Below, one piece after another: positions 9,368 through 18,313 of a DNA stretch of 64,000 bases; within the stretch, counting starts at the first letter, position 1; every line of letters begins with the position of its first letter. The DNA is from Pygmaiobacter massiliensis (GTDB lineage: Bacteria > Bacillota > Clostridia > Oscillospirales > Ruminococcaceae). The position numbers were made by a program, and so were the translations under genes. Under the pieces are notes generated by a model. The model worked only from the letters and a program-made list of their open reading frames with translations, was not told where the DNA came from and ran no database searches. Location: positions 372,001 to 436,000 of the forward strand of contig NZ_OAML01000003.1 in assembly GCF_900199435.1 (NCBI RefSeq), read 5' to 3'.

Positions 9368-10588
9368 ATGCCAACCGAAAACAAAAGCTGGAAGCGGAAA
9401 ACAGCACTTTTCCTGCTGAGCCAGAATATTTCTATCTTTGGCTCCTCCGTTACCGGGTACGCCATCATTTGGTACATCACGCTGAAAACTTCTTCCGGCG
9501 TTTATATGACAATGGCAACCCTTGCCTCTATGCTGCCGCAGATGTTTGTCACCCTTTGGGGCGGTGTTTTTGCAGACCGCCATAACCGCAAGTGGATTAT
9601 CATGCTTTCGGATGGGTTCATCGCCCTTTCTACACTGGCGCTTGCCTGCGCATGGATGGCGGGCGCGCAAAGCATTTCGCTTTTGCTGCTGGTTTCGGTT
9701 ATTCGTTCGATTGGCTCCGGCTTACAAAGCCCTGCTGTCGGCGCACTTTACCCGCAAATCGTGCCTGCAAGCGGCCTAGCACGGGTCAACGGCATCAACC
9801 AAACGCTAAGCTCCATCTTGCTCTTGCTTTCGCCCGCTGTTGGCGGTGCGATACTTGGCGGATTTGGCATGGAATGGGCGTTTTTGCTTGACGTTGTGAC
9901 GGCGGCCCTCGCCATTGTTGTGATGGCCTGCCTTAAGGTGGAGAAGGTGCAGCGCACCGAAGCGCCAGAATCTGCCCTTGCGGAGCTCAAGATTGGGCTT
10001 TCGTTTGTGGCACGTCAGCGGCTGCTGCGCAGTGTAATGACAGGCGTTGGCGTCTGCTTTTTTCTGATGACACCAGCGGCGTGCCTGACAAATATTCTTG
10101 TCGCTCGCACCTATGGCACAGAGGTTTGGCGGCTCACTGCAAACGAGCTTGCCTGGACGCTGGGCAACCTGGGTGGCGGCATATATGTAGCAATCCACGG
10201 CGATTTTAAGCAGAAAATCAGAGCCGCATCAATTGGGCTGGCTGGGTTTGCGCTCTGCGTGGCACTGCTTAGTGCAGCAGGCAGTTTCTGGGTTTACCTT
10301 GGCGTTATGGCGGTTTCAGGCGTATTTATGCCGATTATCTCCAGCAGCCTCACAGTGCTGATTCAAACACATGTTGCCCCTGAAATGATGGGCCGTGTCT
10401 TTTCCATTTTGCAGATTATCATGTCCGGTGCAATGCCGGCCGCGATGATGGTGTTTGGACCGCTTGCCGACATCGTGTCTATAGAGTTGCTGTTGCTGGT
10501 TACTGGTGTGTTGCTTGCCGCTTACGCTGCATTTTTCTGGCGCACAACGGAGGAACCACCCCCACCGCCCCAAACCGAAAACAAATAA
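9368..10588 (+). CDS. MFS transporter, Mef/macrolide-efflux-like
   Basis: The 406-residue protein has about 12 predicted membrane segments and resembles the Mef-type drug exporters (FLLSQNISIFGSSVTGYAI in TM1, GVFADRHNRKWIIM between TM2 and TM3, RSIGSGLQSPAVGALYPQIV in TM4, MMGRVFSILQIIMSGAMPAAM in the C-terminal half). It would expel small hydrophobic compounds by proton antiport. The substrate is unknown, and no resistance should be inferred without testing. MPTENKSWKRK was chosen as the start, with GAGAGGA upstream; the reading frame extends 43 codons further back without a ribosome site. The C-terminus ends in a proline run. It is monocistronic, with terminators on both sides. Confidence 0.85.
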   Translation: MPTENKSWKRKTALFLLSQNISIFGSSVTGYAIIWYITLKTSSGVYMTMATLASMLPQMFVTLWGGVFADRHNRKWIIMLSDGFIALSTLALACAWMAGAQSISLLLLVSVIRSIGSGLQSPAVGALYPQIVPASGLARVNGINQTLSSILLLLSPAVGGAILGGFGMEWAFLLDVVTAALAIVVMACLKVEKVQRTEAPESALAELKIGLSFVARQRLLRSVMTGVGVCFFLMTPAACLTNILVARTYGTEVWRLTANELAWTLGNLGGGIYVAIHGDFKQKIRAASIGLAGFALCVALLSAAGSFWVYLGVMAVSGVFMPIISSSLTVLIQTHVAPEMMGRVFSILQIIMSGAMPAAMMVFGPLADIVSIELLLLVTGVLLAAYAAFFWRTTEEPPPPPQTENK

Positions 10589-10593
10589 AATGC

Positions 10594-10635
10594 CAGGCAG
10601 GTGCACAAAACAGTGCGCCTGCCTGTTTTGCTTTT
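10594..10635 (+). terminator. Terminator of the MFS gene
   Basis: CAGGCAGGTGCAC/GTGCGCCTGCCTG 13-bp stem with a 6-nt loop, then TTTTGCTTTT. Confidence 0.9.
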
Positions 10636-10732
10636 AAACAAAGACGAAATATGCAGAGCCGAGAAAAAGCAGGATAAATCGGCTGTGTTTTGTGCTATAC
10701 TTTAGACAAGCAAACGCGAAAGGAGTGCGGCA

Positions 10733-12784
10733 ATGGACGTCAAAGACAGCATTCAATTTTTAAAAGGCGTAGGGGAAACACGGGCAAAACAACTGGCAAA
10801 GCTGGGACTTTTTACCGTGGAAGATTTGCTGCGCTTTTATCCGCGTGGATATATCGATTATAACCATCCCTACCCGGTCGCAATGGCCCCCTATGAGGGG
10901 ATGTGTGTGGTAAAGGCTACCGTCTACGGCAAGCAGCTGCCCATGCGCATCCGCGGCGGCCGCACCATTTACCGTGTTACAGCGGGTGACGATACCGCTG
11001 GTTTGCTGCTCACTTTTTTCAATTCGCCTTATGCGGCACGTGGGCTGGAAGAGAACCGCGATTACCTGTTTTATGGCCGGGTGGGTGGTGCGCTGGCACG
11101 CCGCGAGATGGTGAGCCCCACCTATGTACCGGCAGATGGCAGTCTGCCAATGACTCCGGTTTATCATCTTACCGAAGGTGTCAATTCGAAATATATTGCA
11201 AAGCTGGTAGGCACCGCGCTTACAGGCTGCGGCGCAATTACAGACCCCCTGCCGGAAGTGCTGCGCCAAAAGTATCGACTACCGGATTTACGCCGGACGC
11301 TGGAAATGATACACACCCCGAAAAACGAGGATGAAGTCACTGCTGCCCGCCGTCGGCTGGTATTTGAAGAGCTGTATTATCTGCAGCTTGGCATGAAACT
11401 AATGCGGAGCATTAACCTGCGTGCCAACCGTGCGGTGATGGCAAATACTGACTTAACTGCCTTTTATAATGCGCTGCCCTTTACGCCCACCGGGGCACAG
11501 CAGCGCGCCATTACCGAAATCGCATCAGACCTTTGCGGCAAAACGCCCATGAACCGGCTGCTGCAAGGCGACGTTGGCAGCGGTAAAACGCTGGTGGCTG
11601 CCGCCGCTATGGTAATTGCCGCGCAAAACGGCTTTCAAAGCGTGCTGATGGCACCCACCGAGATATTGGCCCAGCAGCACGCGAATACGCTACAGGGTAT
11701 GCTGCGCCCGCTTGGTATAGAGGTGGCACTGCTGACGGGCAGTGTGCGTGCAAAACCCCGCCGCGTCTTGCTGGAGGCAATCGCCACCGGAGCGGCACAA
11801 GTAGTGGTGGGCACCCACGCCGTGCTGAGCGACGACGTGATATTTCACCGCTTGGGATTTGCTGTTACGGACGAGCAGCACCGGTTTGGTGTACGCCAGC
11901 GCGGCCTGCTGGCGGCCAAGGCAGAAAGTCCGCATCTGCTGGTGATGTCAGCAACACCAATTCCCCGCACTCTCTCGCTGCTGCTTTTCGGCGAACTCGA
12001 TGTTTCGATTCTCGACGAGCTGCCGCCGGGGCGTACTCCCATCAAAACTTATGCTGTCACTACCGCGTTGCGCGGCCGCATGTTCGGCTTTTTGGAAAAA
12101 CAGATTGAAGCGGGACGGCAGGTGTTTATCGTCTGCCCGCTTATCGACGAAAGCGACGGAGATTCTCCGGCAGCACATGAGATGCAGGCAGTTACGACCT
12201 ATTTTGAAGAGGTCGCAAAGCAGTTTTTGCCGCACCGACGCATTGGGTTGATGCACGGCAGACTGCGCCCTACCGAAAAAGCGCAGGTAATGCAGCAGTT
12301 TGCAAGTGGCGAGCTTGATGTTATCTGCTCCACTACCGTGATTGAGGTCGGCGTGGACGTGCCGAATGCAAGCGTGATGGTGATTGAAAATGCCGAGCGT
12401 TACGGACTTTCAGCACTGCACCAGCTGCGTGGACGTGTTGGACGTGGCGCGGCAGAGAGCTTTTGTATTCTGGTCAGCGACCACGACAGCGAAGAGGTTC
12501 ACAGCCGTCTTGCGCTGATGTGCCATACCAACGACGGATTTGCAGTCGCTCAGTACGATTTGGAGCACCGCGGCCCTGGCGACTTCTTTGGCGAGCGGCA
12601 GCACGGCCTGCCCCGGCTGAAAGTGGCAGATGCCATGCAGGATGCGCGGGTGCTGGAGACCGCAGCAGCAGAAGCAGCTACATTGCTGAGCGAAGATCCA
12701 AAGCTGACCGCACCCAAGAATGCCCCGCTGCGCCATGAGGTAGAGAAGTTGTTTGAGCTTGGTGGCGGCCTTGCCATCAACTAA
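10733..12784 (+). CDS. recG: ATP-dependent DNA helicase RecG
   Basis: Branch-migration helicase acting on stalled forks and recombination intermediates. The 683-residue protein has the N-terminal wedge/OB domain (LKGVGETRAKQLAKLG, LRFYPRGYIDY), the helicase core with Walker A GDVGSGKT near 279, the DEQH box (DEQHRFGVRQR near 379), motif III SATPIPRTL, and the C-terminal half with QLRGRVGRGA and the RecG signature FFGERQHGLP. The AAAGGAG site is 8 nt before the ATG. It is a normal-length, intact copy. A TATACT box at about 10697 could be its -10, but no good -35 is visible. Confidence 0.97.
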   Translation: MDVKDSIQFLKGVGETRAKQLAKLGLFTVEDLLRFYPRGYIDYNHPYPVAMAPYEGMCVVKATVYGKQLPMRIRGGRTIYRVTAGDDTAGLLLTFFNSPYAARGLEENRDYLFYGRVGGALARREMVSPTYVPADGSLPMTPVYHLTEGVNSKYIAKLVGTALTGCGAITDPLPEVLRQKYRLPDLRRTLEMIHTPKNEDEVTAARRRLVFEELYYLQLGMKLMRSINLRANRAVMANTDLTAFYNALPFTPTGAQQRAITEIASDLCGKTPMNRLLQGDVGSGKTLVAAAAMVIAAQNGFQSVLMAPTEILAQQHANTLQGMLRPLGIEVALLTGSVRAKPRRVLLEAIATGAAQVVVGTHAVLSDDVIFHRLGFAVTDEQHRFGVRQRGLLAAKAESPHLLVMSATPIPRTLSLLLFGELDVSILDELPPGRTPIKTYAVTTALRGRMFGFLEKQIEAGRQVFIVCPLIDESDGDSPAAHEMQAVTTYFEEVAKQFLPHRRIGLMHGRLRPTEKAQVMQQFASGELDVICSTTVIEVGVDVPNASVMVIENAERYGLSALHQLRGRVGRGAAESFCILVSDHDSEEVHSRLALMCHTNDGFAVAQYDLEHRGPGDFFGERQHGLPRLKVADAMQDARVLETAAAEAATLLSEDPKLTAPKNAPLRHEVEKLFELGGGLAIN

Positions 12785-12982
12785 ACGGCGGGTTGCAGTG
12801 CTTGCCGTAAATCGGTAAAAGAATATGAAATAGAGTTGTTTTTGCTGCACCACCTATTTCAAGCTGTTTTTGATTTTGCCTTAGACTGTTTCTCACTTAA
12901 AACGAGCTTCGAGATACAAAAGACCGCAGCCCGGTGAACAAAGATCCTTTACCCTGCTTTCTAAATTTTTTGTATTTTAAAA
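12785..12982. other. Non-coding stretch after recG
   Basis: About 200 nt with no ORF that has a ribosome site, ending in a strong terminator. It may be a long recG 3' UTR or contain a small RNA; no known RNA family motif was recognised. Confidence 0.35.
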
Positions 12983-13019
12983 CAGCGACAGCCATAGTGT
13001 GCTGCCGCTGCTTTTTTTA
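12983..13019 (+). terminator. Terminator downstream of recG
   Basis: CAGCGACAGC/GCTGCCGCTG stem (one mismatch) followed by CTTTTTTT. Confidence 0.85.
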
Positions 13020-13128
13020 TTGTAGAAAAGTATGATGTATTAAAAATTAAGCTTATATTAAGCATTTTGTCTCAAAATGTTTTCGCTACATCGTTTTTTG
13101 ATTTGGCTCGTATGCGCCGAAAAATAGC

Positions 13129-13157
13129 TTGCAATCCCACCTTGTCCGCGTTATTAT
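13129..13157 (+). promoter_or_regulatory. Sigma-A promoter of the DUF554 gene
   Basis: TTGCAA (13129-13134), a 17-nt spacer and TATTAT (13152-13157), 90 nt upstream of the ATG. The leader between them can pair TCCGGC with GCCGGA near the ribosome site. Confidence 0.6.
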
Positions 13158-13246
13158 GAAAAATATGTAAAAATCGGAAGTGCTCCGGCTGGGGAAACCG
13201 CAGACAAAGTTTTAGGGAAAAGGCCGGAAACAGGAAGGGGAACACA

Positions 13247-13966
13247 ATGACGGGAACATTGGTGAATGCAGGTGCAATCGTTGCCGGAGGTTTGGTCGGC
13301 ATGCTACTCAAAAAGGGCATGAAGCCGAATTATGAGGCGTCTATTCACAAAACACTCGGCGTGGCAGTGCTGATTTTGGGCCTTAACGGCGTAATTGGTG
13401 CGATGTTTCGCGTGGGGGAGGGCGGACGCATTTCGTCTTCCGGCGAGCTGCTACTGATTGTCAGCCTTGTAGTTGGCACATTTTTAGGCGAGTTGTGGAG
13501 GATTGACGACCGGCTTAACGGATTTGGCACGAAAGTAGAAAAGAAAATCGGCTCGGCTGGGTTTGGCGCCGCTTTTATCAACGGTACACTGATTTATTGT
13601 GTTGGTGCGATGGCGATTGTCGGTGCATTGAATGATGGCTTACAAGGAGATGCTTCGGTACTCTATGTTAAAAGCTTGCTTGACGGCATCAGCTCTATTA
13701 TCCTCGGTGCAACACTCGGGGCAGGCGTTTGCTTTTCTGCTGTGCCGGTACTTATCTATCAAGGTGGTATTACATTGCTGGCAGGCAGTGTGGCGCCTTA
13801 CTTGCAAGGTGCGCTGCTGGATCAGCTTTGCATGGTAGGTTTTGCTTTGGTTGCTTGCATTGGGCTGAACTTTATAAGTGAAAACCTTAAAATCAAAACA
13901 GCAAACATGTTGCCGGCGCTGCTGGTGCCGATTGTGTGGCAAGCTGCACAGATGTTAAGGACATGA
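13247..13966 (+). CDS. DUF554 family membrane protein
   Basis: The 239-residue hydrophobic protein has 6-7 predicted membrane helices. Family signatures are GTLVNAGAIVAGGLVGMLLKKG at the N-terminus (read as GTLVNAGAIVAGG and LVGMLLKKG), INGTLIYCVGAMAIVGALNDGL mid-protein (INGTLIYCVGAM, ALNDGL) and a short helical C-terminus. Members are annotated as putative integral membrane or transport proteins (YdfK/YqgA type) with no proven function. The start has GGAAGGGG 7 nt upstream. It is flanked by its own promoter and terminator. Confidence 0.88.
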   Translation: MTGTLVNAGAIVAGGLVGMLLKKGMKPNYEASIHKTLGVAVLILGLNGVIGAMFRVGEGGRISSSGELLLIVSLVVGTFLGELWRIDDRLNGFGTKVEKKIGSAGFGAAFINGTLIYCVGAMAIVGALNDGLQGDASVLYVKSLLDGISSIILGATLGAGVCFSAVPVLIYQGGITLLAGSVAPYLQGALLDQLCMVGFALVACIGLNFISENLKIKTANMLPALLVPIVWQAAQMLRT

Positions 13967-13981
13967 CGAAATAAACAGAAA

Positions 13982-14020
13982 AAGAGAGACTTTTTGTGGA
14001 AAAGGTCGCTCTTTTTTGTT
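13982..14020 (+). terminator. Terminator of the DUF554 gene
   Basis: AAAAGAG-AGAC and GGTC-GCTCTTTT pair around a 12-nt loop, followed by TTTTTT. Confidence 0.75.
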
Positions 14021-14160
14021 GCTGCAACGCAAACAAAATAAAATAATTATGACACAAAAGTTACAACTTTTTTACTATTTCAGAAAAACATAACCTCTTT
14101 TTTGTATATTGAGCCAACAAAAAATTAAAATTTTTAGGAAAAACTTGTAAAAGGATACCA

Positions 14161-14189
14161 TTGCCAACCGAAAACGCTGCCTTTATAAT
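14161..14189 (+). promoter_or_regulatory. Sigma-A promoter of the liv operon
   Basis: TTGCCA (14161-14166), a 17-nt spacer and TATAAT (14184-14189), about 80 nt upstream of livJ. The preceding 14021-14160 stretch is AT-rich with no other element recognised. Confidence 0.8.
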
Positions 14190-14269
14190 GGACAACAACA
14201 ACCCGAAGCAACGGTGCGGGGCGCATTGGTTGCGAGAGAAGTTTGGGTGACATAGAGGAGGAAAAGTAT

Positions 14270-15448
14270 ATGAAAAAATTTGTATGTTGTGCACTCGCAG
14301 CAGCAATGGCAATGTCGATGGTCGCCTGTGGCGGTGCATCGAGCAGTGCACCGGCAGCATCCGCCGCAGGTTCTTCTGCCGCCGCTACCGGCGACACCGT
14401 AAAAGTTGGTGTGCTCGGCCCTCTGACCGGCGCAGTTTCTGTTTACGGCATTAACGTTACCAACGGTGCTAAAATGGCAGCCGAGGACGTAAACGCCAAA
14501 GGCGGTGTACTGGGCAAACAGGTCGAAGTTGTGCTTTATGACGAAAAAGGCGACGAGACCGAAGCTGTCAACGCCTACAACAAAATGGTAGACAACGACA
14601 AAGTGGTTGCACTGATTGGCGACGTTACCACCACCCCGACCCTTGCGGTGGCACAGGCTTCTCAGGAAACCGGCCTGCCGATGATTACTGCTTCTGCTTC
14701 TGCACAGGCAGTTACCGAAACCGGCGAAAACGTCTTCCGTGCTTGCTTCATCGACCCCTATCAGGGCGAGCTGATGGCAAAATATGCAGCTGAGAAGCTG
14801 GGCGCAAAAACTTATGCTGTGCTGTATGACGACACCAACGACTACAGCCTCGGTGTTGCAGAAGTCTTTCAGGAGACTGCAGACGCTGCCGGCATGACCG
14901 CAGCTTCTGTGCAGACTTACCAGAGCGGCACCCCCGACTTTAAGAGCCAGCTGACCGAAATCAAAGCGGCAAACCCCGACGTGCTCTTTATTCCGGTGTA
15001 TTACGAAGATCTTGCCCTCATCACTGTGCAGGCCAAAGAAATGGGCATCAGCGCTAAGCTGATGGGCGCAGACGGCTGGGACGGCGTACTTGGTAAACTG
15101 GACGACAGCAACAAAGACGCTGTAAATGGCGCCTACTACTGCAGCCAGTATGCACCCGACAGCACCGACCCCGCTGTTCAGGACTTCATCAAACGTTACA
15201 CCGATGCCAATGGCGAAGCACCGAACATGTTTGCACTGCTTGGTTATGATGCAATGCGCATGATGCTTCAGTCCATCGAAGATGCTTGCAGCACCGATTC
15301 TGCTGCAATCGTAGAAGCGATGACCAAACTGGAGTACGAAGGCCTTACCGGCAACATGACTTTTGACGAAAATCGCAACCCGGTTAAATCGGCTGTTATC
15401 CTCACTTTTGAGAATGGCACCACCAAGTTTGTTGAAAACTTCGGCTAA
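14270..15448 (+). CDS. livJ: Branched-chain amino acid ABC transporter, substrate-binding lipoprotein
   Basis: Surface receptor of the Leu/Ile/Val importer. The 392-residue product has a lipoprotein signal with lipobox MVAC (Cys20) and a Ser/Ala-rich linker, followed by a type I periplasmic fold (VKVGVLGPLTGAVSVYG, GVLGKQVEVVLYDEKGD, PMITASASAQAVTETG, LMGADGWDG). The ATG at 14270 follows AGGAGG at 8 nt. The frame extends 9 codons upstream, but these overlap the ribosome site. First gene of livJHMGF. A hairpin after it probably lowers expression of the downstream membrane genes relative to the receptor. Confidence 0.95.
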   Translation: MKKFVCCALAAAMAMSMVACGGASSSAPAASAAGSSAAATGDTVKVGVLGPLTGAVSVYGINVTNGAKMAAEDVNAKGGVLGKQVEVVLYDEKGDETEAVNAYNKMVDNDKVVALIGDVTTTPTLAVAQASQETGLPMITASASAQAVTETGENVFRACFIDPYQGELMAKYAAEKLGAKTYAVLYDDTNDYSLGVAEVFQETADAAGMTAASVQTYQSGTPDFKSQLTEIKAANPDVLFIPVYYEDLALITVQAKEMGISAKLMGADGWDGVLGKLDDSNKDAVNGAYYCSQYAPDSTDPAVQDFIKRYTDANGEAPNMFALLGYDAMRMMLQSIEDACSTDSAAIVEAMTKLEYEGLTGNMTFDENRNPVKSAVILTFENGTTKFVENFG

Positions 15449-15474
15449 GCCGACTCATCTAAATACGACGCTGG

Positions 15475-15505
15475 AAGTAGGGCGATTTGCGAATCGTCCT
15501 ACTTT
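15475..15505 (+). terminator. Intra-operon attenuating hairpin between livJ and livH
   Basis: GTAGGGCGATT/AATCGTCCTAC forms an 11-position stem with a tetraloop and is followed by TTTT. The downstream liv genes have no obvious promoter of their own, so it is probably a leaky terminator setting stoichiometry. Confidence 0.7.
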
Positions 15506-15602
15506 TGGCCGTTAGAATTACAAGCTTTACCTCCGTCTTTCACGCCCCATTAAGACGATACCGCGTGCCGAGGGCGCGCCCGGAAAGGAAGGATCATCTC
15601 TC

Positions 15603-16484
15603 ATGAAATTTGCTTCACAGATCATCAACGGCCTGTCGCTTGGCAGCATCTATGCCTTGGTAGCTTTAGGTTACAACATGGTATATGGCATTGTCGGCCT
15701 CATTAACTTTGCACACGGCGACATTATTATGGTAGGCGGCTACATGGTCTATGTTGCCATGGTGGTGGCGGGTGCTCCTTTGTGGGTCGCTGTGCTGGCT
15801 TCTATTCTGGTCTGCGCGTTCACGGGCATTTTCATTCAGCAGGTCGCATATCAGCGACTGCTCAATTCCGGCGCGCCGCGTATCTCTCTGCTCATTACCG
15901 CTATCGGCGCTTCTATCTTTTTGCAGAACCTGTTCCAGATGCTGTTCTCATCTTCCGGCAAATCGATGCCCAGCATGATTACCGGCGCGCCGCTGAACAT
16001 TGGCAGCCTGCAAATCAGCCGCGTTACAATGGTAACCATTGCGGTTTCTGTTTTGCTGATGGCTGGCTTGCAGCTTGTTGTAAAAAAGACGCGCATTGGC
16101 AAAGCCATGCGTGCCACCAGCGAAGACGCCGGTGCTGCGGTACTTATGGGCATTAACACAAAACGCACCATCGTGTTTACTTTTGGCTTGGGCAGTGCCC
16201 TTGCTGCGGTCGGCAGCGTGCTTTACAGCTCGGCCTATCCGCTGATTACCCCGTACATGGGTGGTATGCTTGGCTTAAAAGCTTTTGTCGCAGCGGTACT
16301 TGGCGGCATTGGCAGCCTGCCGGGCGCAATGCTTGGCGGCTATCTCATCGCGGTCAGTGAAAGTCTTACCAAAGCGTTTGGCCTTTCCAAGCTGACCGAC
16401 GCAGTGGTATTCGGCATTCTCATCGTCATTCTTCTGGTGCGTCCGGCAGGCCTGCTGGGCAAAAACACCAAAGAAAAAGTTTGA
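15603..16484 (+). CDS. livH: Branched-chain amino acid ABC transporter permease LivH
   Basis: Inner-membrane channel subunit, 293 residues with about 8 helices. Family signatures are SLGSIYALVALGYNMVYGIVGLINFAHGD (read as SIYALVALGYNMVYG and LINFAHGD) near the N-terminus, GKAMRATSEDAGAAVLMGIN for the ATPase-coupling loop, and AFVAAVLGGIGSLPGAMLGG near the C-terminus. The start is preceded by AAAGGAAGGA. It pairs with LivM to form the membrane heterodimer. Confidence 0.95.
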   Translation: MKFASQIINGLSLGSIYALVALGYNMVYGIVGLINFAHGDIIMVGGYMVYVAMVVAGAPLWVAVLASILVCAFTGIFIQQVAYQRLLNSGAPRISLLITAIGASIFLQNLFQMLFSSSGKSMPSMITGAPLNIGSLQISRVTMVTIAVSVLLMAGLQLVVKKTRIGKAMRATSEDAGAAVLMGINTKRTIVFTFGLGSALAAVGSVLYSSAYPLITPYMGGMLGLKAFVAAVLGGIGSLPGAMLGGYLIAVSESLTKAFGLSKLTDAVVFGILIVILLVRPAGLLGKNTKEKV

Positions 16485-16514
16485 CGGCTGCGCCGGAAAG
16501 GAAGGATTTTCACT

Positions 16515-17543
16515 ATGCCTAAAAACAAAAAAAGTTCTTATCTGCTCACGCTGGCGCTGGTTGTGGTGCTGTATGGCGTTTCTGCATTTCTCGTGGCATC
16601 GGGCAGAATTAACAAATACGTCAGCGGCATCCTCGTGATGGTGCTTGTCAACATTATTCTTACTGTCAGCTTAAACCTTGCGTCCGGATTTCTCGGGCAG
16701 CTGGTGCTGGGCCATGCAGGATTTATGAGCGTCGGCGCCTATGCTTCGGCCTTGTTCACCCTTAACTCCGGGCTTCCCATTTCGGTGGCGTTTCCGCTTT
16801 CTATCCTGATTGCAGGTGTGGTAGCGGTGATTTTCGGTATCCTTATCGGTATCCCGGCGCTGCGGCTGAAAGGCGACTACCTCGCCATTATCACGCTCGG
16901 CTTTGGCGAAATTATCAAAGTACTAATTAACTTTTTCGATTTTACCGGCGGCGCCCGCGGCCTGCGCGGTATCCCCCGTGTGGTAGATAAAAGCAGTGGC
17001 ATTAGCGTTGAGTTTGTCAAATTCAGCTATGCATTTTTCCTTGCGGTGCTCACCATCTACCTCATCACCGCCTTTATCCGCAGCCGTCACGGCCGTGCAG
17101 TTATCGCAATTCGCGAAGACGAAATCGCAGCCGAGGCTTCCGGCATCAATACTACTTACTACAAGCTGCTTGCCTTTGTCATGGCTGCGTTCTTCGCGGG
17201 CGTTGCGGGCGCACTGTATGCACACCATCTGGGCGTTTTGAATCCTGCCAAATTCGATTTCAACTACTCAGTCGAAATTTTGGTCATGGTCGTGCTCGGC
17301 GGTATGGGCAGCATTACGGGCTCGGTTGTTTCCGCAATTGCGCTTACCATTTTGCCGGAGTTGCTGCGCGGTTTCTCGGATTACCGCATGCTGGCCTACT
17401 CGGTTATCCTTATTCTTGTAATGCTGTTTAAACCGACTGGTTTGATGGGTGGCTACGAGTTCTCGCTGAGCCGGCTGGTCCGCAAACTGCGTGGCAAAAA
17501 CAAAGAAAAAGCAGAGCAGGAGAAAGTGGGGGCAGCAAAATGA
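16515..17543 (+). CDS. livM: Branched-chain amino acid ABC transporter permease LivM
   Basis: Second membrane subunit, 342 residues. Signatures are LNLASGFLGQLVLGHAGFMSVGAY, written in parts as NLASGFLGQL and LGHAGFMSVGAYA, LRLKGDYLAIITLGFGEI, and LGGMGSITGSV. A charged Lys/Glu-rich C-terminal tail follows the last helix. RBS AAAGGAAGGA is 8 nt upstream. The stop codon overlaps the start of livG (ATGA), indicating translational coupling. Confidence 0.95.
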   Translation: MPKNKKSSYLLTLALVVVLYGVSAFLVASGRINKYVSGILVMVLVNIILTVSLNLASGFLGQLVLGHAGFMSVGAYASALFTLNSGLPISVAFPLSILIAGVVAVIFGILIGIPALRLKGDYLAIITLGFGEIIKVLINFFDFTGGARGLRGIPRVVDKSSGISVEFVKFSYAFFLAVLTIYLITAFIRSRHGRAVIAIREDEIAAEASGINTTYYKLLAFVMAAFFAGVAGALYAHHLGVLNPAKFDFNYSVEILVMVVLGGMGSITGSVVSAIALTILPELLRGFSDYRMLAYSVILILVMLFKPTGLMGGYEFSLSRLVRKLRGKNKEKAEQEKVGAAK

Positions 17544-18298
17544 GCGTTTTAACAGCAAAAAATATCTCGGTCGTTTTTGGCGGCCTCAAGGCAGTAGAAG
17601 ACTTTTCTATTGAAATCTCCGAAGGCGAACTTGTCGGCCTCATTGGCCCCAATGGCGCAGGCAAAACCACTGTTTTCAACCTGCTCACCGGCGTTTATCA
17701 GCCCACTACCGGCAGTATCACGCTGAACGGGCAGGATGTAACCGGCAAAAAGCCGGAGCAGATTGTCAGCATCGGCGCAGCACGTACCTTTCAGAATATC
17801 CGCCTGTTTAAACAGATGACGGTGCTGGATAATGTGTTGGTGGCGGATAATGGGAGCCGTACTTACAGCGTGGCATCCGCACTGCTGCGTACCACGAAAT
17901 ACTGGAAAGAAGAAAAGGCTGCCCGCGAAAAAGCAATGGCACTGCTTTCGGTATTTGGCATGGAATCGCTTGCGGATGCCACCGCAGAAAATCTGCCTTA
18001 TGGCAAACAGCGCAAGCTGGAGATTGCCCGCGCACTGGCTACCAACCCCACATTGCTGCTTTTGGATGAACCGGCGGCAGGCATGAACCCGACCGAAACC
18101 ACAGAACTGATGGAAACCATTGCGTTGATTCGCGAAAAGTTTAAGGTGGCCGTGCTGCTGATTGAACATGACATGAGCTTGGTAACCGGCATCTGCGAGC
18201 GGGTAATCGTGCTGAACTTTGGCAATATTCTTGCACAGGGCACCCCGCAAGAGGTTACCAGCAATCCGGAGGTCATCACGGCCTACCTTGGCGAATAA
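17540..18298 (+). CDS. livG: Branched-chain amino acid ABC transporter ATPase LivG
   Basis: ATP-hydrolysing subunit, 252 residues, cytoplasmic. Walker A GPNGAGKTT near 36-44, a Q-loop near ARTFQNIRLF, ABC signature LPYGKQRKLEIARAL, Walker B LLLLDEPAAGMNPTE, and H-loop IEHDMSLV. LPYGKQ in place of LSYGQQ is within family variation. Overlaps livM by 4 nt. Confidence 0.96.
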   Translation: MSVLTAKNISVVFGGLKAVEDFSIEISEGELVGLIGPNGAGKTTVFNLLTGVYQPTTGSITLNGQDVTGKKPEQIVSIGAARTFQNIRLFKQMTVLDNVLVADNGSRTYSVASALLRTTKYWKEEKAAREKAMALLSVFGMESLADATAENLPYGKQRKLEIARALATNPTLLLLDEPAAGMNPTETTELMETIALIREKFKVAVLLIEHDMSLVTGICERVIVLNFGNILAQGTPQEVTSNPEVITAYLGE

Positions 18299-18313
18299 AG
18301 GATGGAGGAACAT

